Below are positions 43,441 to 51,893 of a DNA stretch of 64,000 bases, piece after piece. Made by a program: the position numbers and the translations under genes. The stretch covers positions 22,575,212 through 22,639,211 of the forward strand of contig NC_052515.1 of the NCBI RefSeq assembly GCF_014356525.2, written 5' to 3'. The stretch comes from Nilaparvata lugens. Its lineage: Eukaryota; Arthropoda; Insecta; Hemiptera; Delphacidae. The notes under the pieces are model-generated. The model did no database searches, was not told where the DNA came from, and saw only the letters and a list, made by a program, of their open reading frames with translations. Every line of letters begins with the position of its first letter. The stretch's first letter is position 1.

Positions 43441-44222
43441 AGATTTGAGAGTTCTGCACAAGACCAATAGGAGACTAGGGGCGTGGCCTAAAACCCCGCC
43501 CCCTCTACCCCCCCTCCACCCCCCAGCCCTAGTGTCGGCCATTTTGGCCACGCCCCCAACCAATAGGAAGCGAGGGGGCGTGTCCAAAATGGCGGATTTC
43601 CCCCCCTCCACCCCCCAGCCCTAGTGTCGGCCATTTTGTCCCCCACCAAAGCCCCTCCCACAACCAATAGGAAGCGAGGAGGCGTGTCCAAAATGGCGGA
43701 TTTCCCCCACCATCAGCAAAATGGCGGCCTCCCACCAATAGGAAGGCACCCCCACCAATAGGTGTTCCCCTTCTTTGTTGACCAGCAGGTGCACACGCCC
43801 CACCAATAGGAAGACACACACGGCCATTTTGTTCCCCTTCCTTGTTGACCAGCAGGTGCACCTGTCATGCCCACCACCAATAGGAAGGCTTGTTCCCCTT
43901 CTTTGTTGACCAGCAGGTGCACACGCCCCACCAATAGGAAGGCACACACGGCCATTTTGTTCCCCTTCTTAGTTGAGCAGGTGCACATGCCCCACCAATA
44001 GGAAGGCTTGTTCCCCTTCTTTGTTGACCAGCAGGTGCACACGCCCCACCAATAGGAAGGCACACACGGCCATTTTGTTCCCCTTCTTTGTTGAGCAGGT
44101 GCACATGCCCCACCAATAGGAAGGCTTGTTCCCCTTCTTTGTTGAGCAGGTGCACACCAATAGGAAGGCAGACAGGTGCACCAATAGGACGACCATTTTG
44201 TCCCCCTTCTTTGTTGAGCACA
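43441..44222 (+). repeat. GC-rich minisatellite with thirteen CCAATAGG copies
   Basis: Irregular tandem array. Units of about 55-60 bp combine CCACCAATAGGAAGGC, GTTCCCCTTCTTTGTTGA and GCAGGTGCACA; alternate units also contain GGCCATTTTGT. I count thirteen CCAATAGG and about nine GCCATTTTG/AAAATGGCGG words. It ends about 75 bp before the Polinton's inverted repeat. Open frames across it are repeat artefacts. Confidence 0.85.
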
Positions 44223-44296
44223 ACCTGCTTGGGCCAGCAGCAGCAGCAGCAGGCTTGCCAACCAGATATCTCAGATCTTTAAAATCTTTAAAATCT

Positions 44297-44332
44297 CAGA
44301 TATCTCAGATTTCAACTGGGCAAAACTCACAA
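44297..44332 (+). repeat. Left terminal inverted repeat of the Polinton
   Basis: 36 bp starting CAGATATCTCAGATTTCAAC, the exact inverted complement of 63311-63346. The first 14 bases (CAGATATCTCAGAT) occur again 34 bp further out at 44263-44276, so the true terminus may be there. Confidence 0.9.
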
Positions 44333-44634
44333 TTACTGGTGCGCAGAAGCCGCAACTACTACTACTGGTGCGCAGAAGCCGCAATTTTCCTCCACCACAG
44401 GAAGAATGAAAAAAATTACATTTCATATTTATGTCGAAATATAAGATGTTATTTTCCTCACACTATGCTGTAAAAGGAATGGTGGCGCTTTTTTTAATGT
44501 GCTATCCCCATATTGAAAAACATAAATTGAATTTCTATAATAGGTTGTATATAGTGATAATCTATTCTACATACTACTATAGTTATTCTTTACAATGTGT
44601 TAATCAACATTAGGCCTATTGCACAAATTGGGAT

Positions 44635-44675
<41 letters not shown>
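44333..44675. other. Left subterminal non-coding region
   Basis: Holds a two-copy direct repeat CTGGTGCGCAGAAGCCGCAA (44337 and 44365), AT-rich sequence and a 39-base T run. Confidence 0.6.

Positions 44676-44676
<1 letters not shown>
44638..44676 (-). repeat. 39-base homopolymer, A on the minus strand
   Basis: Thirty-nine T on the plus strand. The last one is already the A of the TGA stop of the neighbouring minus-strand gene, so the stop codon is followed at once by a templated poly(A). Confidence 0.85.
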
Positions 44677-45041
44677 CAAATATTCCTTTCTTCTTCTAAA
44701 AGAACAAGAGGCGATTTACCTTCTCGCTGTATACACTTCAGATAGAGTTTTTGTTTGTTGAAATCATCAAGTGTTTGCACATTCAAAACACTTAGAAATT
44801 TCTCAGGTAAGTAAACTTCACAATAATAGTCACCATTGCTGTCAAGATCGTATAACCTCATGATGATACGTTGTCCTTGTTGTGTTCTCACCAATCTAGC
44901 GTGTACAACACGGTACCATGAATCGTGCACAAGTTCTTTGAGTGAGACCGTCGGATATTCCGTTTTTGAAATATAATTGAAAGATTTCATACTGAAATGT
45001 CGATCATTTCCACTGTTACTTCGCTGTTGTTGATAATCCAT
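44676..45041 (-). CDS. Small Polinton protein, OB-fold-like, possible ssDNA-binding
   Basis: 121 residues, ATG at 45041. The core 'WYRVVHARLVRTQQGQRIIM', then 'EVYLPEKFLSVL' and 'KLYLKCIQREGKSPLVLLEE', looks like an all-beta OB-type domain of a kind I associate with small DNA-binding proteins of arthropod DNA elements. That is pattern memory, not a search result. It is the outermost gene of the leftward block, ends in the 39-base poly(A) run, and is preceded by a GC-alternating (CG)n stretch at about 45055-45064. Intact frame. The function is an inference; a DNA-replication role would fit the missing single-strand-binding function. Confidence 0.65.
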
Positions 45042-45161
45042 GATTCTCGTTGCGGCGCGCGCGCGTGACTGAACTAAGCTGTTGTCGGTTCAAGACTGAG
45101 CTGAACAGCTGCCGCTTCGCCTGTTGCTCACCCCTTCCATGTTCACCGCACCACCTGCTAC

Positions 45162-45494
45162 TCATTTACACATTCCTTCCTCTACGCTCTCACTTTCTAC
45201 TAGCTCCCCTTCTTCTTCTTCCACACTTCCACGTAACGATAACAATACTTCTTCTTCAATTTTTATCAGTTTGTCTACACTCAATCTAAATGGTCTATAA
45301 TAAGCTAAATAATCACTGATATCACTAACATTCACCGAATTTAAAAATATTGATTTCAATTGTCTAGCAATACTTTTACTATTTCCTTCTTCAGCAGAAT
45401 GTATTGCTTTTTCACACATTTCATACCATTCAATATACTCTTGTAGTTTTATTTCCAAGCATACTGGTGCATAAGACCAAGTTTGTGGATTCAT
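45162..45494 (-). CDS. Acidic-tailed Polinton protein, unknown function
   Basis: 110 residues from the first ATG (45494). The open frame runs further upstream to about 45524 without a start. Helical and charged: 'LEIKLQEYIEWYEMCEKAIH', then 'SDISDYLAYYRPFRLSVDKL', and a C-terminal acidic tail (EEEEGELVESESVEEG). It starts just inside the end of the preceding gene's frame. A splice from that gene's 3' part (donor-like GTGGAG near 45563, acceptor-like GAAGCAG near 45500) would join the frames in phase, so it may be the C-terminal exon of that protein rather than a separate gene. No known domain recognised. Confidence 0.5.
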   Translation of the reverse strand: MNPQTWSYAPVCLEIKLQEYIEWYEMCEKAIHSAEEGNSKSIARQLKSIFLNSVNVSDISDYLAYYRPFRLSVDKLIKIEEEVLLSLRGSVEEEEGELVESESVEEGMCK

Positions 45495-45507
45495 TGCTGC
45501 TTCACAT

Positions 45508-46500
45508 CTAAATGAGCGGTACAAGAACAGTGAAATTTATTTGTTTCTGCCGTCCCCCTCCACCTTCGCTACATGCTAGACTGCATACTCTTGCTCTATG
45601 CGAATTCAAATCAAATCCACAATAAACACATTGAATGTTTTTTCCATCAAAATAGAATCCTTGTCGTGCATAGTTGCGTCTTCGCTGTTTTGTGTATAGA
45701 TTACAATGCTTCATACTTTCCATTCTATTATTTTCACATGTATAATCGGAATTTTGCAAATTGATTGCTGCTGCTGCACTATTCTCCTTTCTCTCTGTTT
45801 GCTTCTTACTCAACAAGATTGTCAAATAATGATATGCACTAAACAGCGCACAACGTGCATTGTTCGTTTTGTTATGAATTTTGCATACACTAAAACACCA
45901 AGAATCTGTAAACATTGAATAGTCTGGTTTTTCAAAGTTCTCCGGCATAGTTTGTACATTGTTGTGTAACCTTTTCAAAAACTGTGATTTTTCTCTTCCC
46001 TTTGTATAGATTGTGAAATAATTCTGCAAGTATGATGCTAACAGTTCATCAGAATAAGTCAAATCACCTTGATCCCATTTAATTTTATGATAGTTATGCT
46101 CCAACCAACAGACATCACGATACATTTTTCTACTCAGTAATTTTTTTGCAAATGGTGATTTAAAGTGTAGAACAATATGGCGTAGATTGTGATCGATTAT
46201 GCCTACCTCTTTAATAATGATAAAGTTATCATCACTTTTGAAAAAATGTAACTCGACTACAGCAAAAGAAGAATCACTTTTCTGTTCGTGGCAATTCTTC
46301 TCCATTCTCGCCGCCTCCTCCTCCTCTTCTTCTTCTTCTTTATCCATGTCGCATTGTATACCAATTTCTCGAAATTCTGTCGAATTGCTGCTGCCTTCTT
46401 CATCCATCTTCTGTTGCCCATCGCCAGCACACATTCTTTGTACAAATGCATCTGCTTTTGGCAATAATGATGGTGATGGCGGTTGTGGTTGGCTACTCAT
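45508..46500 (-). CDS. Arthropod DNA-element protein with half-BIR-like C-terminus
   Basis: The ATG at 46500 is preferred: TATATATAAG at 46544-46535 and an initiator TCAGTT at 46511-46506 stand directly before it. The open frame continues upstream across the TATA box, which is unlikely to be translated. The product is 330 residues. N-terminus Pro/Ser-rich, then a Glu run (EEEEEEEE), then a domain with 'KEVGIIDHNLRHIVLHFKSP', 'WLEHNYHKIKWDQGD', 'FTIYTKGREKSQFLKRL' and a 'CKIHN...CALFSAYHYL' end, a pattern I recognise from uncharacterised proteins of arthropod genomes and their mobile elements. The C-terminus has 'ARQGFYFDGKNIQCVYCGFDL', the first half of a BIR with its CxxC, but the second half (His, last Cys) is missing in this frame; splicing to the next gene could change this. 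The biochemical role is unknown. Confidence 0.65.
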   Translation of the reverse strand: MSSQPQPPSPSLLPKADAFVQRMCAGDGQQKMDEEGSSNSTEFREIGIQCDMDKEEEEEEEEAARMEKNCHEQKSDSSFAVVELHFFKSDDNFIIIKEVGIIDHNLRHIVLHFKSPFAKKLLSRKMYRDVCWLEHNYHKIKWDQGDLTYSDELLASYLQNYFTIYTKGREKSQFLKRLHNNVQTMPENFEKPDYSMFTDSWCFSVCKIHNKTNNARCALFSAYHYLTILLSKKQTERKENSAAAAINLQNSDYTCENNRMESMKHCNLYTKQRRRNYARQGFYFDGKNIQCVYCGFDLNSHRARVCSLACSEGGGGRQKQINFTVLVPLI

Positions 46501-46505
46501 CGCGC

Positions 46506-46544
46506 AACTGATGTAATTACTGTTCAAACACGCACTTATATATA
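46506..46544 (-). promoter_or_regulatory. TATA + initiator core promoter for the BIR-tailed protein
   Basis: Minus strand: TATATATAAG (46544-46535), then TCAGTT (46511-46506), the arthropod initiator, at the right distance (~33 nt), followed by the ATG at 46500. Confidence 0.6.
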
Positions 46545-46586
46545 CCCCCCTCCTCCTCTGTTCATAAAACACACTCTTGCGTCAAA

Positions 46587-48041
46587 TTACTGAACTTCGC
46601 GAACTAATGCGCTTAATGGTTTATATTCCACTAATGTGTCACTTATTAAAATACAATATGCAGTCGTTAAATTTGGTACATTTTCTGCAAACTCCATTTC
46701 CAATCGAATGTCTGTTGACGATGTTAAATGATCAGCTTGATGTGAACAATCGAGTACAACTATTGCACAGTTATCAGTAAAAGTTTTATAATCTACATCT
46801 GTACCATGCTCGGTATGAATTCCTAAATTAAAATAGCTGGGTGCAAAATCCAAAAACATTTTGTATAGAAGTTGTTTGTTTCCATTTAGTCGATCATACG
46901 GTAAATATTCACTATTTAAGAAAAGTTTAACATCATGCAATTTGCACAAATCAAAATTGGACATTGACTTTGACATTACATTTTTCCTGTTGGTCTGAAA
47001 TGCTAATATTACAAATCGTGGTGTGTCAGCCTTTGATGCCGTCTTTATCGTCCAAACAGTTGAAGTTGAACTGGGTAATTGCGGGTATTCATGAATATCC
47101 CATTTTCTGAATGCAATTTTCAACGGCCTATCCTGATCGACAATTTTCAGAAATTTCAATCTTAAATGATCATCTACATGTAAATAAGGTACTTTCCAAA
47201 GCAGTTTTGTTATTTCCAATGACATTGTTGTAGCATTAGAGGATTTAATACAATTAACATCTGTTGCCGATCTCAATAGTACAAGCTCTTGTCTCATATT
47301 CAAAATCACGTGTTGAAAATCCTCAAAAAATGGTAGAAGTAATTTTAATGGCACACAAAATGCAAAGCTATTATTACTAAGTGTTAATCCTTCCTTTTTG
47401 AATCCTGCTAGCTCATATGTATTTTTATCGATTTGTCTTTTCACTAAATATGCTTTTATAGTTGAAGTAATACCCACTAGACGACTCTTCGCAACAACTG
47501 TACCTGCCAATTCAAATCGTATCTCATCAAACATATGTGCTACTGCATTTGAGTTGAGCGTATATTGTGCATCAACGGGCGGGTCTTCTTTTTCTTTACC
47601 CGGCTTTTTACATGTAATGTTTCCTTCAACAATAAGAAAAGATTTTGCAACTAAAGAAATAAGATCGTGTGATGATTTTGAAATGCGAATTTCGTCATTA
47701 TTATGAAATTTCAAATTACCATATGGAGCATGTGTGTGATAATCAAATTTTGTTATATCTGAATAATAGTGTATATCTTGTTCAACATTTAGTATGTCGC
47801 TAATTGCGGCTGCGTGTGTTAATGACCTATTTCCAATTTACTTTAAAACCAAGCTTTTCTAAAAACCTTGCTCAATTATGTATTATCAGTTTCACAGTCT
47901 GATAAGTACTAAGCGCCGCCGGCTGACGACTAGCAGTCCTACTTGCACCTGGTGCTAGGTTATAAATAACGAAACCCATTCTCTCGCTTGCGTTGTTCGC
48001 ACACAACTAATGCACATTGTTCTAACACACCTTGCATTCAT
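46587..48041 (-). CDS. Double-jelly-roll major capsid protein (hexon-like), spliced start proposed
   Basis: Builds the icosahedral shell of the predicted virion. Typical Polinton MCP text: 'KFHNNDEIRISKSSHDLISL', 'FLIVEGNI', 'AHMFDEIRFELAGTVV', 'VGITSTIKAYL', and a C-terminal strand region with 'DIRLEMEFAENVPNLTTAYC'. The main open stretch is 46587-47826 but has no ATG at its 5' end: protein-like sequence continues upstream of 47714 (a TTG codon) to a stop just past 47828. An acceptor (AATAG, ending 47827) at 47826 and a donor after an 11-nt exon, ATGAATGCAAG|GTGTGT (48041-48031), join in phase and give 416 residues. The micro-exon is inference; the lack of a start codon is seen directly. The downstream boundary is secure (TGA-type stop at 46587). 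No disabling mutation. Confidence 0.85.
47872..47979 (-). CDS. Short Ser/Arg-rich ORF upstream of the capsid gene
   Basis: ATG at 47979, 35 codons, with 'NLAPGASRTASRQPAALSTY'. It lies inside the proposed capsid-gene intron. Adenovirus-like elements often have tiny basic or membrane-active late proteins near the capsid genes, so it may be real, but there is no recognisable family and the length is small. Confidence 0.25.
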   Translation of the reverse strand: MGFVIYNLAPGASRTASRQPAALSTYQTVKLIIHN

Positions 48042-48057
48042 CTTTCCTCTCTCTCTC

Positions 48058-48741
48058 TCACTCCTTCCGTCTAATGTGAACTCTTATTGTTATACTATCG
48101 CCGCGGAAATCAACTAGTTTACCATTCTGATCAACTATCTGAATTACAATAGATTGAATTCTATGTGTGTTCAATGGAAAATAAATAATTGGATTTGGTG
48201 ATTCATTTATTAGAAAACCAGGTGCAACCTTTGGAAGAAATTCAAAAATTGTATGAACCTCTTCTCCATTTCGATAACTACCGCATGCTAGATTACAACT
48301 AATCTGGAACGATGTTATATTTGTGATGCACACTAATCGTTTAGAATAATGCCATTTATTTGCTACTAGAATTTCTCTATCAAAACCAAGTATATCAGCT
48401 AGTGAAGTGCTCATTGTTAAATCAACATCTTTATCCGCTTTTAATTCACATAGCATTGTCGTATTATTCCCCTGTATAATGAGATTTGTACTATCAACAT
48501 TTAATTTTCTCTTTATTTCACTTATTATACGATCAATTTCATAGGAACCTGTATCCAAATCAACCAATTTATCACCATACTTAAAAGATGAGTTGACATT
48601 TTTGATTATATTCGGTACACTATTGTATGTCCATAAATTAATCAAACCAATTTCATATTCATAGCGTGTATCAAGCTCTAATACATTGGGTAGTACTTCT
48701 ATTAAACAGCTACTACTGTTTGATAATGTTATTACAACCAT
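48058..48741 (-). CDS. Penton-type minor capsid protein (single jelly roll)
   Basis: Predicted vertex protein of the capsid. ATG at 48741; the open frame begins seven codons earlier with GTG, which is not taken as a start. 227 residues. Family features: beta-rich N-terminus 'VVITLSNSSSCLIEVLPNVL', 'YEIGLINLWTYNSVPNI', 'SYEIDRIISEIKRKLNV', 'SLADILGFDREIL', and the ending 'VDQNGKLVDFRGDSITIRVH', a very typical last strand of Polinton minor capsid proteins. It lies between the protease and the major capsid in the usual order. An initiator-like TCAGTT at 48775-48770 with a weak A/T box upstream suggests its own promoter. Intact. Confidence 0.88.
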   Translation of the reverse strand: MVVITLSNSSSCLIEVLPNVLELDTRYEYEIGLINLWTYNSVPNIIKNVNSSFKYGDKLVDLDTGSYEIDRIISEIKRKLNVDSTNLIIQGNNTTMLCELKADKDVDLTMSTSLADILGFDREILVANKWHYSKRLVCITNITSFQISCNLACGSYRNGEEVHTIFEFLPKVAPGFLINESPNPIIYFPLNTHRIQSIVIQIVDQNGKLVDFRGDSITIRVHIRRKE

Positions 48742-48765
48742 TGTGTGTGTGTGTGTTACCACCTT

Positions 48766-49137
48766 CTACAACTGACTAAACACATCTGCAAGAAATAAAA
48801 GACAAAAATGACCGCATACATTACTATTTAGTTTTTGTAATTGATCATAATTGAAATAAATTTCCACATTTGGCTGTTGTTTGAAATAGTCTATTAATTG
48901 AACAGGTGGCTGTAAATTACCAATTGGATCAAAATAATAAACTCTATGTGCATGTTTTTTATAAGCCACCCAATGTGTTCCACTGTTCATAATCGAGTCC
49001 AAGTTTATAATTGCTTTTTCACTGAAATTAATTCTTTTTGGCAGTGTATCAATCATATAAATTCCACGTAATTTAATATCTAAAATATCAGCCCAATCTT
49101 GTAGATCATAATTTGACAGCGGTCCTTTTATCTTCAT
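48766..49137 (-). CDS. Adenain-like cysteine protease (C5/Ulp1 type)
   Basis: Maturation protease that would cleave capsid precursors. 123 residues, ATG at 49137, short but complete for the group. Catalytic set visible: His in 'GTHWVAY' (about residue 55), Asp in 'YYFDPIGN' (about 70) and Cys in 'NSNVCGHFCLLFL' (about 108), with the 'FNYDQLQKLNSNVCG' region supplying the oxyanion Gln. Its ATG overlaps the stop of the upstream PLA2 copy by four bases, suggesting one transcription unit. A second, truncated N-terminal copy (about 33 codons) lies at 50579-50678 as part of the tandem duplication. Confidence 0.9.
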   Translation of the reverse strand: MKIKGPLSNYDLQDWADILDIKLRGIYMIDTLPKRINFSEKAIINLDSIMNSGTHWVAYKKHAHRVYYFDPIGNLQPPVQLIDYFKQQPNVEIYFNYDQLQKLNSNVCGHFCLLFLADVFSQL

Positions 49138-49738
49138 GTTTTCTTCTTCTTTGTTGCAGTTTTTCTCCTCCTCCTCTCAATCTTTTGTCTGCTTGGACTT
49201 GGGATGATTCTACCACCACCACTCAAAAGTGGTGTATATGGTCTTAAATAAAAACCTTGACCAGCTATGTGTTTACTTAATTGTTTGATTGCTTTTTGTC
49301 GTGCACTTCTTTGCTCTGATAAATTATTTTTCCAACCTAATGTTTTCCGTTTTCCTTTGCGGCCGCCGCCACCACCAAATGCAGCTTTTGCTTTAATCAA
49401 ATTTGTAACTAGATATGCAGCTGCCTTTTCAGATAAACCAGTGTTTGGATTTTTGAAAACAGCCCATGCAGTGTCAGCCAAATGACGATCGGCCACTGCT
49501 CGTGTCTTGTTATCACTGTGCTGTGCATACGCTATATCATGCACTTTACATGCTTCATCTAATGAATTAATTCCTTTATCCCCCCTCTTTAATCTTTTAT
49601 CTAACTTTGTGCCCGGTCCACAAATTCAATTGGTAAGTTGTCGACAATTTTATTAAGGGCGGTTGAGGCGAATCCACTAAGTTTTGATAAAATACCAGCG
49701 CCACGTGCTCGACGGTGCATTGATTTTCTTGCTACCAT
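49134..49738 (-). pseudogene. PLA2-domain protein, unit-1 copy, broken by a 25-bp deletion
   Basis: Same gene as 50675-51307. Relative to that copy, 25 bp are missing at about 49625, precisely the codons before and in the start of the calcium-binding loop. The frame shifts and reaches a stop shortly after about 40 codons from the ATG at 49738. The 3' part (from about 49620 down) is open but out of frame and has no start codon. This copy sits next to the intact protease. Confidence 0.85.
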
Positions 49739-49782
49739 CCTTTCAATAGCAATGTTGAATTAATACTAAATAGGAAATTCAG

Positions 49783-50181
49783 TTAACTGTCACCCACCTC
49801 AAATATATTACAAAGTTGAAATGTTGTTATTAGCAGAAAATTTGATATACTATCACCTGACGCTGGGTTTATGTTAATACAACTGTTCAATGATGTATAA
49901 TTGTTGAAAAAATCACATATTACCTTTCGTTGATCATTCATATAAGCATACCACTTGTCTAGTCCATCATCAAATAATTTCGTTGTTTTATAATTCATTT
50001 TTGATTGAACACATAGTCTTATATAAGATAATATATGTGCTCTATAAGCGGTTAAATTGACAGCACTGCTGCTGTCTTTTACTGTTTGGTTACTACTACT
50101 ACTACTAATACACAGTGTAAAAAGTAATATCATACTAATTGTGTATATTATAACAATAATTAATTCATAACCTTTCTTCAT
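49783..50181 (-). CDS. Small membrane protein, unit-1 copy
   Basis: 132 residues from the ATG at 50181; the open frame extends 15 codons upstream to a GTG. One strongly hydrophobic segment, 'LIIVIIYTISMILLFTLCIS' (about residues 6-27), behind a Lys-Lys start, then a Ser/Asn-rich stalk and a Cys-containing ectodomain with NQT, NLT and NYT glycosylation sites. It looks like a type II or signal-anchored protein. Almost identical to 51352-51753 apart from one Ser codon and the last residue. No family recognised. Confidence 0.6.
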   Translation of the reverse strand: MKKGYELIIVIIYTISMILLFTLCISSSSSNQTVKDSSSAVNLTAYRAHILSYIRLCVQSKMNYKTTKLFDDGLDKWYAYMNDQRKVICDFFNNYTSLNSCININPASGDSISNFLLITTFQLCNIFEVGDS

Positions 50182-50242
50182 TGCTGCTGCTGCTGCAACT
50201 GCTACTGACAAACTGCGTGTATTCACTGAGCGTGACTTTGAC

Positions 50243-50280
50243 TATAAATAGACAAGTACAACAATGATTGCACATCAGTT
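50243..50280 (+). promoter_or_regulatory. Duplicate of the rightward core promoter (unit 1)
   Basis: TATAAATAG (50243-50251) and TCAGTT (50275-50280), as at 51815. It is followed by the same donor AAGGTAAGA (about 50320), but the coding exon it should serve is 1.8 kb away beyond unit 2. Confidence 0.5.
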
Positions 50281-50328
50281 GTTGTTGTTACGCACACAAA
50301 GTTGGCAGACACGCACACAAGGTAAGAT

Positions 50329-50434
<106 letters not shown>

Positions 50435-50578
50435 AAAATTTACAAAATTTTTAAAAATTTTAAAATATTTTAAAATGTAGTTAAATTGTTACAGCTGTAA
50501 CAATTTAACTACAGGCAAAGTAATTGAGTGCAACTCCGCCATCCTCAGTGCAACCACATAATAATATTATTTTTCTTT

Positions 50579-50678
50579 TTGGCAGTGTATCAATCATATA
50601 AATTCCACGTAATTTAATATCTAAAATATCAGCCCAATCTTGTAGATCATAATTTGACAGCGGTCCTTTTATCTTCAT
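50579..50678 (-). pseudogene. Truncated duplicate of the protease N-terminus
   Basis: Repeats the first ~33 codons of the protease gene, then runs into the duplication junction at 50575. None of the catalytic residues is included. Confidence 0.8.
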
Positions 50679-51307
50679 GTTTTCTTCTTCTTTGTTGCAG
50701 TTTTTCTCCTCCTCCTCTCAATCTTTTGTCTGCTTGGACTTGGGATGATTCTACCACCACCACTCAAAAGTGGTGTATATGGTCTTAAATAAAAACCTTG
50801 ACCAGCTATGTGTTTACTTAATTGTTTGATTGCTTTTTGTCGTGCACTTCTTTGCTCTGATAAATTATTTTTCCAACCTAATGTTTTCCGTTTTCCTTTG
50901 CGGCCGCCGCCACCACCAAATGCAGCTTTTGCTTTAATCAAATTTGTAACTAGATATGCAGCTGCCTTTTCAGATAAACCAGTGTTTGGATTTTTGAAAA
51001 CAGCCCATGCAGTGTCAGCCAAATGACGATCGGCCACTGCTCGTGTCTTGTTATCACTGTGCTGTGCATACGCTATATCATGCACTTTACATGCTTCATC
51101 TAATGAATTAATTCCTTTATCCCCCCTCTTTAATCTTTTATCTAACTTTGTGCCCGGTCCACAAAAGCGATAGTTTGGTGGAATATGCAATTCAATTGGT
51201 AAGTTGTCGACAATTTTATTAAGGGCGGTTGAGGCGAATCCACTAAGTTTTGATAAAATACCAGCGCCACGTGCTCGACGACAATGCATTGATTTTCTTG
51301 CTACCAT
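50675..51307 (-). CDS. Parvovirus-type phospholipase A2 domain protein, intact copy
   Basis: Minor virion protein of adintovirus type; in parvoviruses this domain in VP1 breaches the endosome membrane. 210 residues. N-terminus basic (RKSMHCRRARG), a hydrophobic stretch 'GILSKLSGFASTALNKIVDN', then calcium loop 'RFCGPGTKL', catalytic helix 'ACKVHDIAYAQHSDN' with the His-Asp pair, and 'DRHLADTAWAVF', as in the VP1 unique region. A Gly- and Lys/Arg-rich linker and a very basic C-terminus (RRRRKTATKKKKT) follow and could contact DNA. ATG at 51307 (rather than an internal one) keeps the whole basic N-terminus. It is the intact one of two tandem copies; downstream of it the protease is truncated. 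Confidence 0.88.
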   Translation of the reverse strand: MVARKSMHCRRARGAGILSKLSGFASTALNKIVDNLPIELHIPPNYRFCGPGTKLDKRLKRGDKGINSLDEACKVHDIAYAQHSDNKTRAVADRHLADTAWAVFKNPNTGLSEKAAAYLVTNLIKAKAAFGGGGGRKGKRKTLGWKNNLSEQRSARQKAIKQLSKHIAGQGFYLRPYTPLLSGGGRIIPSPSRQKIERRRRKTATKKKKT

Positions 51308-51351
51308 CCTTTCAATAGCAATGTTGAATTAATACTAAATAGGAAATTCAG

Positions 51352-51753
51352 TTAACCGTCACCCACCTCAAATATATTACAAAGTTGAAATGTTGTTATT
51401 AGCAGAAAATTTGATATACTATCACCTGACGCTGGGTTTATGTTAATACAACTGTTCAATGATGTATAATTGTTGAAAAAATCACATATTACCTTTCGTT
51501 GATCATTCATATAAGCATACCACTTGTCTAGTCCATCATCAAATAATTTCGTTGTTTTATAATTCATTTTTGATTGAACACATAGTCTTATATAAGATAA
51601 TATATGTGCTCTATAAGCGGTTAAATTGACAGCACTGCTGCTGCTGTCTTTTACTGTTTGGTTACTACTACTACTACTAATACACAGTGTAAAAAGTAAT
51701 ATCATACTAATTGTGTATATTATAACAATAATTAATTCATAACCTTTCTTCAT
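51352..51753 (-). CDS. Small membrane protein, unit-2 copy
   Basis: 133 residues from ATG at 51753. Same signal-anchor and Cys/Asn-rich ectodomain as the unit-1 copy, with one extra Ser. First gene of the leftward block. A reverse TATA-like TATTTATAG (51823-51815) overlaps the rightward TATA box, so the spacer may be bidirectional. Function unknown; a virion membrane or envelope-like role cannot be shown. Confidence 0.6.
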   Translation of the reverse strand: MKKGYELIIVIIYTISMILLFTLCISSSSSNQTVKDSSSSAVNLTAYRAHILSYIRLCVQSKMNYKTTKLFDDGLDKWYAYMNDQRKVICDFFNNYTSLNSCININPASGDSISNFLLITTFQLCNIFEVGDG

Positions 51754-51814
51754 TGCTGCTGCTGCTGCAACTGCTACTGACAAACTGCGTGTATTCACTG
51801 AGCGTGACTTTGAC

Positions 51815-51852
51815 TATAAATAGACAAGTACAACAATGATTGCACATCAGTT
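51815..51852 (+). promoter_or_regulatory. TATA + initiator core promoter of the rightward block
   Basis: TATAAATAG at 51815-51823 and TCAGTT at 51847-51852, about 34 nt apart. The TATA box read backwards (TATTTATA) could also serve the leftward block. Confidence 0.65.
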
Positions 51853-51893
51853 GTTGTTGTTACGCACACAAAGTTGGCAGACACGCACACAAG

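Noticed and set aside
43402..44473. Several overlapping open frames on both strands (up to 182 codons) in the CCAAT array
   Set aside because: They arise because the repeat unit lacks stops; the translations are only the repeated unit in different frames.
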